A stretch of 11,353 nucleotides of DNA from Prolixibacteraceae bacterium (lineage in GTDB: Bacteria; Bacteroidota; Bacteroidia; Bacteroidales; Prolixibacteraceae), in the NCBI GenBank assembly GCA_027858145.1, contig JAQIDF010000339.1, positions 1 through 11,353 of the forward strand, in the 5' to 3' direction. The notes below the pieces were generated by a model. That model ran no database searches and was not told the origin of the DNA. It worked only from the letters and a program-made list of their open reading frames with translations. This document shows, piece by piece, positions 4,769 through 11,353 of this stretch. The position numbers were made by a program, and so were the translations under genes. The first letter of the stretch is position 1, and the number at the start of each line of letters is the position of its first letter.

Positions 4769-7558
4769 CTAAAATCCAAAATAGAATAATACTTCTTCAT
4801 AAACATAAAGTCCATGTCGTGGTATGAGGTTTGGTTTTCCTGCCGGCCCAAGTTGTTTTGCTGTATGGAATTTTGTTCCAATTGGGGCGATTCCTTTCAA
4901 AAATGAGATATCTCCTTCGGGAAAATCAACGTGGGTGGTTCTGGGGTCAAATCCATTTTGAGAGGGCTTTTTAGGTGTGAAAAGTCGCAAATACATATCG
5001 TTCGATTTAAAAAGCATTGTAAGCGGCAGTCCTTTAGTTTCGATTGTTGCCCAATATACATTGCTGTGAAAGCCTTTAAATTCAGGATAATCCCAGTTTA
5101 GGCCTGTCATTGTATCATTGTATTTTTTATACCACAAATCATATTCAACTCCTTTTGTCCTGTTCTTCCAAACGCGATAAGGCCCTTTGCCCAGCCATTT
5201 CAGTCCGGTTACTTCTTCTTCGGGATAAGAGAATGAAACACCAATGTAATCAACTTCTTCATGACTTCTGAGATGATAGGCATATGCTAGTTTTAACCAC
5301 CCGCCGGGAAGCATTCTCCATTCAACTGATTTTAGCTCGCCGTTAAACGATGCTTTTACAACGTAATGGTCTCCTTCTTCTGAATAAGTAATGGTTTGTA
5401 GTTCAGAGTTGCCGTTTATTAAAACCGGACCATTGCTTAAAGGAATCTGAAAACCATCTTTTTCAACATGATCAATCATTCCTGTTTGTAAATCAATGTA
5501 TGCTTTTGTTTCGTTCGATTCTAAAACAATGAATTTATCTTTTTTATAGCCTTTTACTTCTGACGGTTCGTGTGTTTTGATAATCTCACCTGCGAGTTTA
5601 TCAGGTGAAGAAATCATCCAGGTCCAGTTGTATATTATCCGTCCGTGTTGATCTTTGGCCGTCATGTAAAGAGCATCATGCCGGTGCCAGTCTTTCGGTA
5701 AATCGAGGGATAATTTTCCAGTTTGATGGGGCTCTACGTCGGGTGAGTTTATCGTTCCCCGATATGCAATGTCGTGGCCGATGTTGTTGCCGGGTTTTGG
5801 AAAATCAATCAGTTGCCATGAAAAATCAATTTTATTGAGATTCGTATGATCATATCTGTTTTCAACGGCCATTACTCCATTGAACAATTCTGTTAAATGA
5901 TTCTGCTCTTTTTTGGAAATGTAAACGGGCGACCATATTTCTTTAATTGTAAAAAAACTACCTTCTTTTTCACGAAATGGACCAACAATGCCATCAGGCG
6001 CACTGTTGCCGGCTACATCAATCGCTCCGTTTCTGTCATCTCTTACAATACCCTCATCGGCATAAGCCCACAAAAAGCCACCAACTGCCAGTGGGTTGTC
6101 AATCATTTTATTCCACCAGTCTTCCAGTGCGGCACCATTTCCTCCATCATATAAACCATGAAGAAATTCGGTAGGCATAAACAAGTCGTTACCATGGAAA
6201 AAAGTTCCTGCACAACAATCAAATACTTCATAATGAGATGTGTTAATACCGCCGTGATTGTCCCATGGGTGAATGATATTCCTTTTTTGAGTGTCCCACT
6301 TTGAAAATTCTTTATCAAGTTCATTGTTCCAGCCACCTTCGTTGCCATTTGCCCATAAAATTATAGAGGGATGATTGACATCTCTTATTATAAGTTCCTT
6401 AACCAATTTTGTGCCGACACTGGTGTCATATTCATCTTGCCAGCCGGTAAGCTCATTTATAACATAAAGGCCAAGTGAATCGGTAACTTCCAGAAAATGT
6501 TTATCCGGAGGATAGTGTGACATCCTAACAGCATTCATGTTCATATCTTTTATCAAATTGACATCCATAATGCTCAATTCTTTACTTGTCGTTCTGCCCG
6601 ATGTAGGCCAGAAAGAATGCCTGTTGGTGCCTCGCAGTCGGATTTTTTTGTTATTGACGTATATGCCATCTCCTTCACGGACTTCAATCGTTCGAAAACC
6701 GAATTTTTCTGTTACTTCATGTAATGATTTTGCACCATCTTTTAATGTTGCTTTCAGCTTGTATAAATTAGGGTCTTCGGCTGTCCATGGTGAAATACCT
6801 GTCACAACTGTGTTTATGGTAACTTTTTCCCTGCCTTGCTCCAGATTTATTTTAAGTGGCTTTCCAATAAGCATACCGTTGGAATCATAAATTTTTGTTT
6901 CAATGTAATAGCTTGACGAGTTGATGCCATCAGTAAATAGTTCCAGATAAAGCTCGCCTTCATGTTTGGCATCGATTGAAAGGCGGTTTATGTGGGCTTT
7001 TGGTTTTATTTCGAGCCAAACCGGGCGATATATTCCGCTAAACATCCAAAAGTCTGCCCTTCGTTCGGCAAGATTAACCGAATGATTGTCAGAAAACCGT
7101 TTTACAGTAACCTCTAAAAGATTTTTTTGGTCGAACTTCAGCAAGTTCGTTACATCGAAATTAAATTGGTAAAAACCTCCCTGATGAACATCACCTGCGA
7201 TTTTGCCGTTAATTTTCACTTTGGTGTCGGTCATTACTCCTCCAAAAAATAGTTTTATGTCCTTGTTCTTCCATTCCCGGGGAGCATCAAAAGAGTATCT
7301 GTAAATTCCAATGCTGTCGGGAGCTTTCTTATCAGCCCAGTCGCTCCAGTAATGATATGTTCCAAACCCCTGCATTTCCCAATTTGAAGGAACAGGGATG
7401 GTTTTCCATTCACCAGAATTGCGGCCACCGGAAACCCTAAATTCCCAGTCCACGGTTTTATCTTTATCCGTTCCGCTTAAATACTTGATTTCTGTTTTTT
7501 GGGGAAAACTCAGTAATGAGAATAGCAATAAACCTGTAACGAGTAGTAAGAATTTCAT
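4769..7558 (-). CDS. Secreted family GH2 glycoside hydrolase, beta-galactosidase-like
   Basis: The 929-residue product should cleave terminal beta-linked sugars from oligosaccharides in the periplasm or outside the cell. Residues 1-20 form a Sec signal peptide (MKFLLLVTGLLLFSLLSFPQ) without a lipobox Cys. Domains in order: N-terminal sugar-binding jelly roll (about 50-190, with NWEMQGFGTYHYW and FSGIYRPVWL), Ig-like domain (about 190-290), TIM barrel (about 290-550), then further beta domains. Catalytic signs are RGTNRH (309-314), MNAVRMSHYPPD (341-352), the acid/base in WANGNEGG (Glu407) and the probable nucleophile in MPTEFLHG (Glu464), followed by GGFLWAYADEG (493-503). All match the LacZ arrangement. 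WLGKGPYRVWKNR (788-800) resembles the LacZ domain-5 motif G.GP...Y.DR, so this is a LacZ-type five-domain enzyme. Substrate preference (galactose, glucuronate or another sugar) cannot be fixed. No SusC/SusD pair, sulfatase or other hydrolase lies nearby, so it is an orphan here. ATG 7558 is the only sensible start. Confidence 0.9.
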   Translation of the reverse strand: MKFLLLVTGLLLFSLLSFPQKTEIKYLSGTDKDKTVDWEFRVSGGRNSGEWKTIPVPSNWEMQGFGTYHYWSDWADKKAPDSIGIYRYSFDAPREWKNKDIKLFFGGVMTDTKVKINGKIAGDVHQGGFYQFNFDVTNLLKFDQKNLLEVTVKRFSDNHSVNLAERRADFWMFSGIYRPVWLEIKPKAHINRLSIDAKHEGELYLELFTDGINSSSYYIETKIYDSNGMLIGKPLKINLEQGREKVTINTVVTGISPWTAEDPNLYKLKATLKDGAKSLHEVTEKFGFRTIEVREGDGIYVNNKKIRLRGTNRHSFWPTSGRTTSKELSIMDVNLIKDMNMNAVRMSHYPPDKHFLEVTDSLGLYVINELTGWQDEYDTSVGTKLVKELIIRDVNHPSIILWANGNEGGWNNELDKEFSKWDTQKRNIIHPWDNHGGINTSHYEVFDCCAGTFFHGNDLFMPTEFLHGLYDGGNGAALEDWWNKMIDNPLAVGGFLWAYADEGIVRDDRNGAIDVAGNSAPDGIVGPFREKEGSFFTIKEIWSPVYISKKEQNHLTELFNGVMAVENRYDHTNLNKIDFSWQLIDFPKPGNNIGHDIAYRGTINSPDVEPHQTGKLSLDLPKDWHRHDALYMTAKDQHGRIIYNWTWMISSPDKLAGEIIKTHEPSEVKGYKKDKFIVLESNETKAYIDLQTGMIDHVEKDGFQIPLSNGPVLINGNSELQTITYSEEGDHYVVKASFNGELKSVEWRMLPGGWLKLAYAYHLRSHEEVDYIGVSFSYPEEEVTGLKWLGKGPYRVWKNRTKGVEYDLWYKKYNDTMTGLNWDYPEFKGFHSNVYWATIETKGLPLTMLFKSNDMYLRLFTPKKPSQNGFDPRTTHVDFPEGDISFLKGIAPIGTKFHTAKQLGPAGKPNLIPRHGLYVYEEVLFYFGF

Positions 7559-7602
7559 ATAGATTTTGTTAGGTGTGAAATACAGTGATTCTTAATTGTA
7601 TG

Positions 7603-7634
7603 TAAATATATTTTTGGAAACATTAACAGGCAAG
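7603..7634 (-). promoter_or_regulatory. Possible promoter for the GH2 gene
   Basis: On the minus strand CTTG (complement at 7631-7634) and TATATTTA (complement at 7603-7610) are separated by 20 bp, close to the TTTG / TAnnTTTG pattern of the phylum. It would give a leader of roughly 35-40 bases. Both boxes deviate from consensus by one base. Confidence 0.3.
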
Positions 7635-7728
7635 TACTTTCTATACAATGTTCGGTTTTTTTTTAAAGCACAATGTTAAATATTTTTGAAATAATTAAGT
7701 GCAGGTTAAAAACTTCAGTATAGCTTAA

Positions 7729-7978
7729 TTTGTTTTCGTTAATATTGTTTCGATTTTTATCTCATATGTCAACAATAACGGTCAGGTATTAATTGGTGAA
7801 AACACAAATACAGGCGAACGACGTTTAATTAATCTGCCATTGTTTTGTACCTTTAACCCTGTAACCGACGATATGGTAAAACATGCCAATATGTTGTTTG
7901 AGTAAGAAAATTATTGAGGCTTGTTTGAATGATGCAACGGTTGAGGAATATGCAAAGTTGATCCCAACAAAAAAATAA
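7729..7978 (+). pseudogene. C-terminal remnant of an unrecognised protein, frame broken near 7900
   Basis: The span 7559-7988 between divergent genes holds this remnant. A frame open from 7729 (TAA at 7726-7728) reads through YVNNNGQVLIGENTNTGERR and LINLPLFCTFNPVTDD to a TAA at 7903-7905. Its balanced, protein-like composition argues for coding origin, yet no ATG occurs before 7873. In the next frame, LSKKIIEACLNDATVEEYAK and LIPTKK run to a TAA at 7976-7978. Joined by a one-base shift near 7895-7903, the two parts read as one continuous C-terminal tail. I do not recognise the family. Alternatively the second part is a small separate gene (ATG 7883 or TTG 7898, 31 or 26 residues) whose stop lies 10 bp before the sua5 ATG and which could couple its translation. 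The missing N-terminus makes a truncated, frameshifted pseudogene more likely. Confidence 0.45.
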
Positions 7979-7988
7979 AGCAAATATT

Positions 7989-8954
7989 ATGATTAAAGGC
8001 AATGATGTTGAATATGCTGCAAAGTGTATAAAAGAAGGCGGATTGGTCGCTTTTCCTACCGAAACGGTTTACGGCCTTGGTGCCGATGCTTTTAATGCCC
8101 GTGCCGTGGCGCGGATTTTCGCGGAGAAGCAACGCCCCGAATTCGATCCACTTATTGTGCATATTTCGTCAGTTCGTCAAATCGAAGAATTGTTTCGTCA
8201 ACCGGTAGATGAAAAAGTTTACCGGTTGGCCGAAGCTTTCTGGCCTGGGCCGTTAACCATTGTGTATAAGCGGAGTGATAGTGTGCCTGATATTGTAACA
8301 TCAGGATTGTCGACTGTTGCAGTGCGTATGCCGTCGCATCCACTGGCTGCAAAGCTTATCGAGTTGTCGGGAAAGCCAATTGTTGCGCCTAGTGCGAACC
8401 GGTTTGGTAAGCTAAGCCCAACGCAAGCTTCTCATGTTGAGAAGCAATTAGATGGCATTGACTATTTGCTCGATGGCGGATCAACAGAATTTGGTGTTGA
8501 ATCGACTGTTGTGATGATAACTCAAAATGGAGTACGTATTTTAAGACCCGGCGCTGTAACAGCTGAAGAATTGAGTACCCATGTTGATGTGCTCGATAGT
8601 GAAACTGATTACGACGATCGCGACCTGCCTTCTCCCGGTATGCTGAAAAGTCATTATGCGCCCCGTAAGCCTTTATACATTATAAATAAACCATCGGAGT
8701 TGAATTACGATGAAGGAGATGGTGTAATTATTGTGTCTGAAGAAGAACGTGGGTTGTATGAGAATGCTATTGTACGTTCATTATCTAAAACCGGAGATAT
8801 ACAGGAAGTTGCAGTAAATCTTTTCGCAGTTTTACATCAGATGGAAGATGATGATGACGTGAGTGATATTTATATTGAAGCGGTTAAAGAAAAAGGAATA
8901 GGAAAAGCGGTGATGGATCGCATAAAAAAAGCAGCTTATAGTTATAAAAAATAG
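7989..8954 (+). CDS. L-threonylcarbamoyladenylate synthase (Sua5/YwlC type)
   Basis: The enzyme makes threonylcarbamoyl-AMP from threonine, bicarbonate and ATP, the first step of the universal t6A37 modification of ANN-decoding tRNAs, and acts in the cytoplasm. The product has 321 residues. The YrdC-like catalytic domain covers about 1-195: FPTETVYGLGADAF (22-35), KQR (47-49, the KxR nucleotide and bicarbonate site), PLIVHI, FWPGPLT (84-90), VAVRMPSHP (110-118) and PSAN (134-137, the SxN part of the signature). SPGMLKSHYAPRKPL around 218-232 is the characteristic linker that reaches over the active site. The remaining residues form the smaller Sua5 domain, so this is the long two-domain form rather than the short YrdC/TsaC form. 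No strong Shine-Dalgarno precedes the ATG; the leader is A-rich. It starts a plus-strand operon, with the next gene 7 bp downstream. The gene is normally essential or nearly so. Confidence 0.94.
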   Translation: MIKGNDVEYAAKCIKEGGLVAFPTETVYGLGADAFNARAVARIFAEKQRPEFDPLIVHISSVRQIEELFRQPVDEKVYRLAEAFWPGPLTIVYKRSDSVPDIVTSGLSTVAVRMPSHPLAAKLIELSGKPIVAPSANRFGKLSPTQASHVEKQLDGIDYLLDGGSTEFGVESTVVMITQNGVRILRPGAVTAEELSTHVDVLDSETDYDDRDLPSPGMLKSHYAPRKPLYIINKPSELNYDEGDGVIIVSEEERGLYENAIVRSLSKTGDIQEVAVNLFAVLHQMEDDDDVSDIYIEAVKEKGIGKAVMDRIKKAAYSYKK

Positions 8955-8961
8955 ACCGATT

Positions 8962-10110
8962 GTGAAGCGATTAAGTTTGGTTTTGCCCGTAGGGGTAATG
9001 TTTTTGATTGGAAGTGTATATGCGTGGAGCATGTTTGTGCCATCGCTAACCTTCGACTATGGGTTCAATGCATTTCAAACTCAATTGGTGTTTGGTACCA
9101 TAATAGCCACTTTTACTTTGTCGATGTTGTTTTCAAACAGATTACAGCAATTTTTAAGTGCACGGGGAATGTATTTCATGAGTGCGTTTTTGTTTGGTGG
9201 CGGCTATTTTTTGGCATCGTTTTCAGAAGGTGATTTCTTTTTAATTTTTCTTGGAATCGGACTCATGAGTGGTGTAGGTACCGGTTTAGGTTACATGACA
9301 TCAATAGCTTTGCCCGTAAAGTGGTTTCCTGAAAATAAGGGGTTTATAACCGGACTGGCAGCATCGGGATTTGCTGCGGGGTCAATCGGACTAACATTTT
9401 GGGCCGGCTGGTTGCTCAATAATGGTATCGGTGTTTTTGCTGTTTTTCGTTTAATTGGTTTGATTTACGGTGCCATTATTTTGGTATTAGCGTTGTTTTT
9501 ACCTCGAAATTCGAGCAGGATTTTAGCAACAATTAAGCCTTTAAAATTAAACCACTCTTTATGGTTATTCGTATCCATGTTTTTTGGGACCTTTGCCGGA
9601 TTGCTGGTTATTGGCAACATTAAATTAATTGGTGCGGGTCGTTTTACCGAAGATCAATTGTCGATGGCTATTGTCGTTTTTTCGGTTTCAAATTTGTCGG
9701 GGCGTTTATTCTGGGGCTGGCTTAGCGATAAAAAGAAAGTAATGCTTTTGTTAACGATTGCATTGTTAATGCAGGGCTTTGGAACGCTTATGGTTGGCAT
9801 TATGGAATGGCCTCTTATTCTGTTTATGATATTTGTTTTATTTATTGGAGCAGGGTTTGGAGCCAATTTCGTACTTTTCGCTCATGAAACAGCCCGTGTA
9901 TTTGGGGTTTCAAACCTAAGCCGTATTTATCCATTCGTTTTTCTGGGATACGGGTTAGCCGGAATTGTGGGTCCTGTAACCGGTGGGGCACTTTTTGACA
10001 CACTGGGAAATTTTGAAGTTGCTTCTGTTATTTCCTTTGTAGTTAGTTTGATGGGAATACTTGCTTTTGAGATTCATCGTAAAAGGACAAAGAATATAAA
10101 ACTCCAGTGA
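8962..10110 (+). CDS. MFS transporter, OFA-like (oxalate/formate antiporter family)
   Basis: This 382-residue integral membrane protein belongs to the major facilitator superfamily. It starts with GTG at 8962, 7 bp after the sua5 stop. I favour that start because it precedes a complete TM1 carrying GSVYAWSMF, the N-terminal signature of the OFA subfamily. The second family signature is also clear: GVGTGLGYMTSIALPVKWFP followed by ENKGFITGLAASGFAAGS at about 104-142. FWGWLSDKKK (residues 249-258) is the usual motif after TM8. Roughly twelve hydrophobic segments can be drawn, and the C-terminus is basic (EIHRKRTKNIKLQ). OFA members move small monocarboxylates such as oxalate, formate, lactate or pyruvate; the substrate here cannot be read from sequence. 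The gene lies 3 bp before an XRE-cupin regulator, a layout often seen when the regulator senses the imported compound or a product of it. Confidence 0.85.
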   Translation: MKRLSLVLPVGVMFLIGSVYAWSMFVPSLTFDYGFNAFQTQLVFGTIIATFTLSMLFSNRLQQFLSARGMYFMSAFLFGGGYFLASFSEGDFFLIFLGIGLMSGVGTGLGYMTSIALPVKWFPENKGFITGLAASGFAAGSIGLTFWAGWLLNNGIGVFAVFRLIGLIYGAIILVLALFLPRNSSRILATIKPLKLNHSLWLFVSMFFGTFAGLLVIGNIKLIGAGRFTEDQLSMAIVVFSVSNLSGRLFWGWLSDKKKVMLLLTIALLMQGFGTLMVGIMEWPLILFMIFVLFIGAGFGANFVLFAHETARVFGVSNLSRIYPFVFLGYGLAGIVGPVTGGALFDTLGNFEVASVISFVVSLMGILAFEIHRKRTKNIKLQ

Positions 10111-10113
10111 CAA

Positions 10114-10677
10114 ATGAAGCGATTAGGAGAAAGAATAAAACAAAAACGGAATTTTTTGAGAATTCCGATGGGCGAACTTGCCCGGCGTGCAGGGATTAGT
10201 GCCAGTGCCTTATCTCAAATTGAAAAGGCTAAAGCATTTCCATCAATCGTTACGCTGAAAAATATTGCCGATAAGCTTAATACAACTGTTGGCGACTTGA
10301 TTGGCGAAAATGAAGAGTTGTCGAAAAATCCTCTCGTTAAGTCCGGAGATGAAAAATTTGTTGAAAAAAATAAATCGGGAAGCGAGTTATTTCTGATGTC
10401 TCATCACGATATCTACAAGCAAATGGAGACATTTTCTGTCAGGTTTAAAGAAAAATCAGATATTGAAGATTTTTTTGGAAATCATAAAGGACAGGCATTC
10501 TGTTATGCCGAAAGTGGTAAATTTTTATTTAATTTAGATGGCAAACTTTATAAACTGGAATCCGGCGATAGTTTTTACTTCAATACCGTATTGTCTTTTT
10601 CGGCTCATTTATCAGAAGGTGAATCGGGTAAGCTGATTTGGATTGTGACTCCGCCGGTGGGTAACTACAAGGAGTAA
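10114..10677 (+). CDS. XRE-family regulator with C-terminal cupin domain
   Basis: A 187-residue transcription factor. Residues 4-64 form a lambda-repressor-type helix-turn-helix: LGERIKQKR, then ELARRAGISASALSQIEKAK with SASALSQIE as recognition helix, then PSIVTLKNIADKL. A linker (about 65-100) leads to a small cupin beta-barrel (about 103-185), with GKFLFNLDGKLYKLESGDSF (135-154) as its centre. In canonical cupins motif 1 supplies two His and a Glu as metal ligands. Here it reads NHKGQAFCYAESG: one His (124) survives, and the usual Glu three residues later is Ala128. A His also remains near motif 2 (165). The domain therefore probably binds a small ligand without a canonical metal site; that is inference. 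Proteins of this build usually repress or activate adjacent transport or catabolic genes. Its place 3 bp behind the MFS gene suggests control of its own operon. The start ATG has no strong Shine-Dalgarno. Confidence 0.9.
   Translation: MKRLGERIKQKRNFLRIPMGELARRAGISASALSQIEKAKAFPSIVTLKNIADKLNTTVGDLIGENEELSKNPLVKSGDEKFVEKNKSGSELFLMSHHDIYKQMETFSVRFKEKSDIEDFFGNHKGQAFCYAESGKFLFNLDGKLYKLESGDSFYFNTVLSFSAHLSEGESGKLIWIVTPPVGNYKE
10669..10674 (+). promoter_or_regulatory. Strong Shine-Dalgarno AAGGAG
   Basis: AAGGAG, inside the last codons of the regulator gene, is the best ribosome binding site in the window, which is notable in a phylum that uses such sites little. It is 10 bp before ATG 10685 and 7 bp before an in-frame TTG at 10682. 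It supports translation of the next gene from one of these. Confidence 0.5.
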
Positions 10678-10684
10678 CATATTG

Positions 10685-11353
10685 ATGACATCTAAAACAA
10701 CAAATTATCTGCAACAACATCTGCAATCAGACCTTAAGGCTGATAATTATAACGACTGTGTTGAAAAACTGTATCGCTCTCAACTTGATTCATGGCCTTT
10801 GGCTGCTGGAAATTACCTGAAACTAAATGAAACACTAAAGCGGACTTTACAATTTGGAAACTTTAGTATTGATATTCAGCATAACCCCGGGCGCCTGCGC
10901 AGCACTTGTGCCAGCACACATGAGAAAGCCATTAAAGAACGGCCGTGCTTTTTGTGTGTAGAGAATTTACCTGCCGAACAAAAAGGATTTGTGATGCTGG
11001 ATAAGTACCTCGTTTTAGTGAACCCGTATCCCATTTTCAAACAGCATCTTACCATCTCCGACCTCAATCATACCGGACAGTTAATACAAAACCGTGTTGC
11101 TGACATGCTTAAAATGGCAGAAAAGTTAAACAATTTCACCTTGTTTTATAACGGCCCCGATTGTGGGGCTTCAGCTCCCGACCATAATCATTTTCAGGCT
11201 GTGCCTAAACAAACATTGCCTGCTGACCGGGAATATGAACAGTTGCTGGACAACAATGCCAGATGCCTGAAACAGGAAAAAAAAGGCTCTGTCTTTATGG
11301 TTGACAGTTTCCTCAGGGAATGCGTGGTTTTTGAATCAGATAATCTCGATTGG
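10685..11353 (+). CDS. DUF4922-like HIT/GalT-fold protein, 3' end outside window
   Basis: The open frame starts at ATG 10685, 7 bp after the regulator stop, and runs uninterrupted for 223 codons to the window edge, so the C-terminus is missing. An in-frame TTG at 10682 is an alternative start. Visible signs are RPCFLC (a CxxC that may bind zinc), a strand-rich part LVLVNPYPIFKQHLTI, and then NGPDCGASAPDHNHFQAVPK. The HNHFQ is a His-x-His-x-Gln triad as in galactose-1-phosphate uridylyltransferase and Ap4A phosphorylase of the HIT superfamily. NPYP followed by KQHLTI matches the ...NPYPIFxxHLTI pattern common to those nucleotidyl transferases. The best family name I can give is DUF4922, found mostly in Bacteroidota; its reaction is not established to my knowledge. 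A nucleotide-sugar or dinucleotide phosphate-transfer role is inference. Read-through from the upstream genes makes it a likely fourth member of the sua5 operon. Confidence 0.8.
   Translation, partial: MTSKTTNYLQQHLQSDLKADNYNDCVEKLYRSQLDSWPLAAGNYLKLNETLKRTLQFGNFSIDIQHNPGRLRSTCASTHEKAIKERPCFLCVENLPAEQKGFVMLDKYLVLVNPYPIFKQHLTISDLNHTGQLIQNRVADMLKMAEKLNNFTLFYNGPDCGASAPDHNHFQAVPKQTLPADREYEQLLDNNARCLKQEKKGSVFMVDSFLRECVVFESDNLDW

Noticed and set aside
6103..6348. Minus-strand frame of 81 codons within the GH2 gene
   Set aside because: It is a shadow in another frame of the hydrolase, whose own frame carries the catalytic motifs.

Overview
The window looks like a chromosomal segment from a member of the Bacteroidota, probably a Bacteroidales/Marinilabiliales-type organism. 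The reasons are AT-rich intergenic DNA, mostly weak Shine-Dalgarno sites, possible TTTG / TAnnTTTG promoter elements, a Bacteroidota-style lipoprotein leader, a YYPFGM-type RHS remnant and a DUF4922-like protein. This is inferred from sequence character; no rRNA or other taxonomic marker is present.

Left part (1-2422) is a decayed accessory island. It opens with an AT-rich lipoprotein-like gene whose reading frame runs back through a clear lipobox but has no start codon. A 45-bp in-frame tandem duplication lies just after the lipobox cysteine. Next come at least four gene fragments from unrelated sources: a piece resembling the C-terminus of a large mobile-element helicase (1003-1200), the C-terminus of an ISNCY-like transposase on the minus strand (1375-1665), the N-terminus of an IS21-family IstA on the plus strand (1656-1835), and an RHS-core fragment (about 2162-2272). 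Between the last two lies a cluster of hairpins (1837-2047), including two diverged copies of one 24-bp unit, which resembles a REP-like repeat.

Middle part (2423-7558) holds intact genes. A two-gene ABC exporter of the NatA/NatB type (ATPase plus ABC-2 permease) faces a 929-residue secreted family-2 glycoside hydrolase (LacZ-like) on the other strand. The two converge on one strong terminator hairpin that should work in both directions.

Right part (7559-11353): after a non-coding promoter region and a broken C-terminal gene remnant (7729-7978) comes a tight plus-strand operon. It encodes threonylcarbamoyl-AMP synthase (Sua5/YwlC type, for tRNA t6A), an OFA-like major facilitator transporter, an XRE-cupin regulator and a DUF4922-like HIT/GalT-fold protein that runs off the window. 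Gaps in the operon are 3-7 bp. The regulator sits directly behind the transporter, so it may control that transporter or the operon.

I see no tRNA, rRNA, CRISPR array or intact mobile element. No clear new defence or biosynthetic system is visible. The most unusual material is the island of junctions and hairpins in 1-2422 and the gene remnant in front of the sua5 operon.
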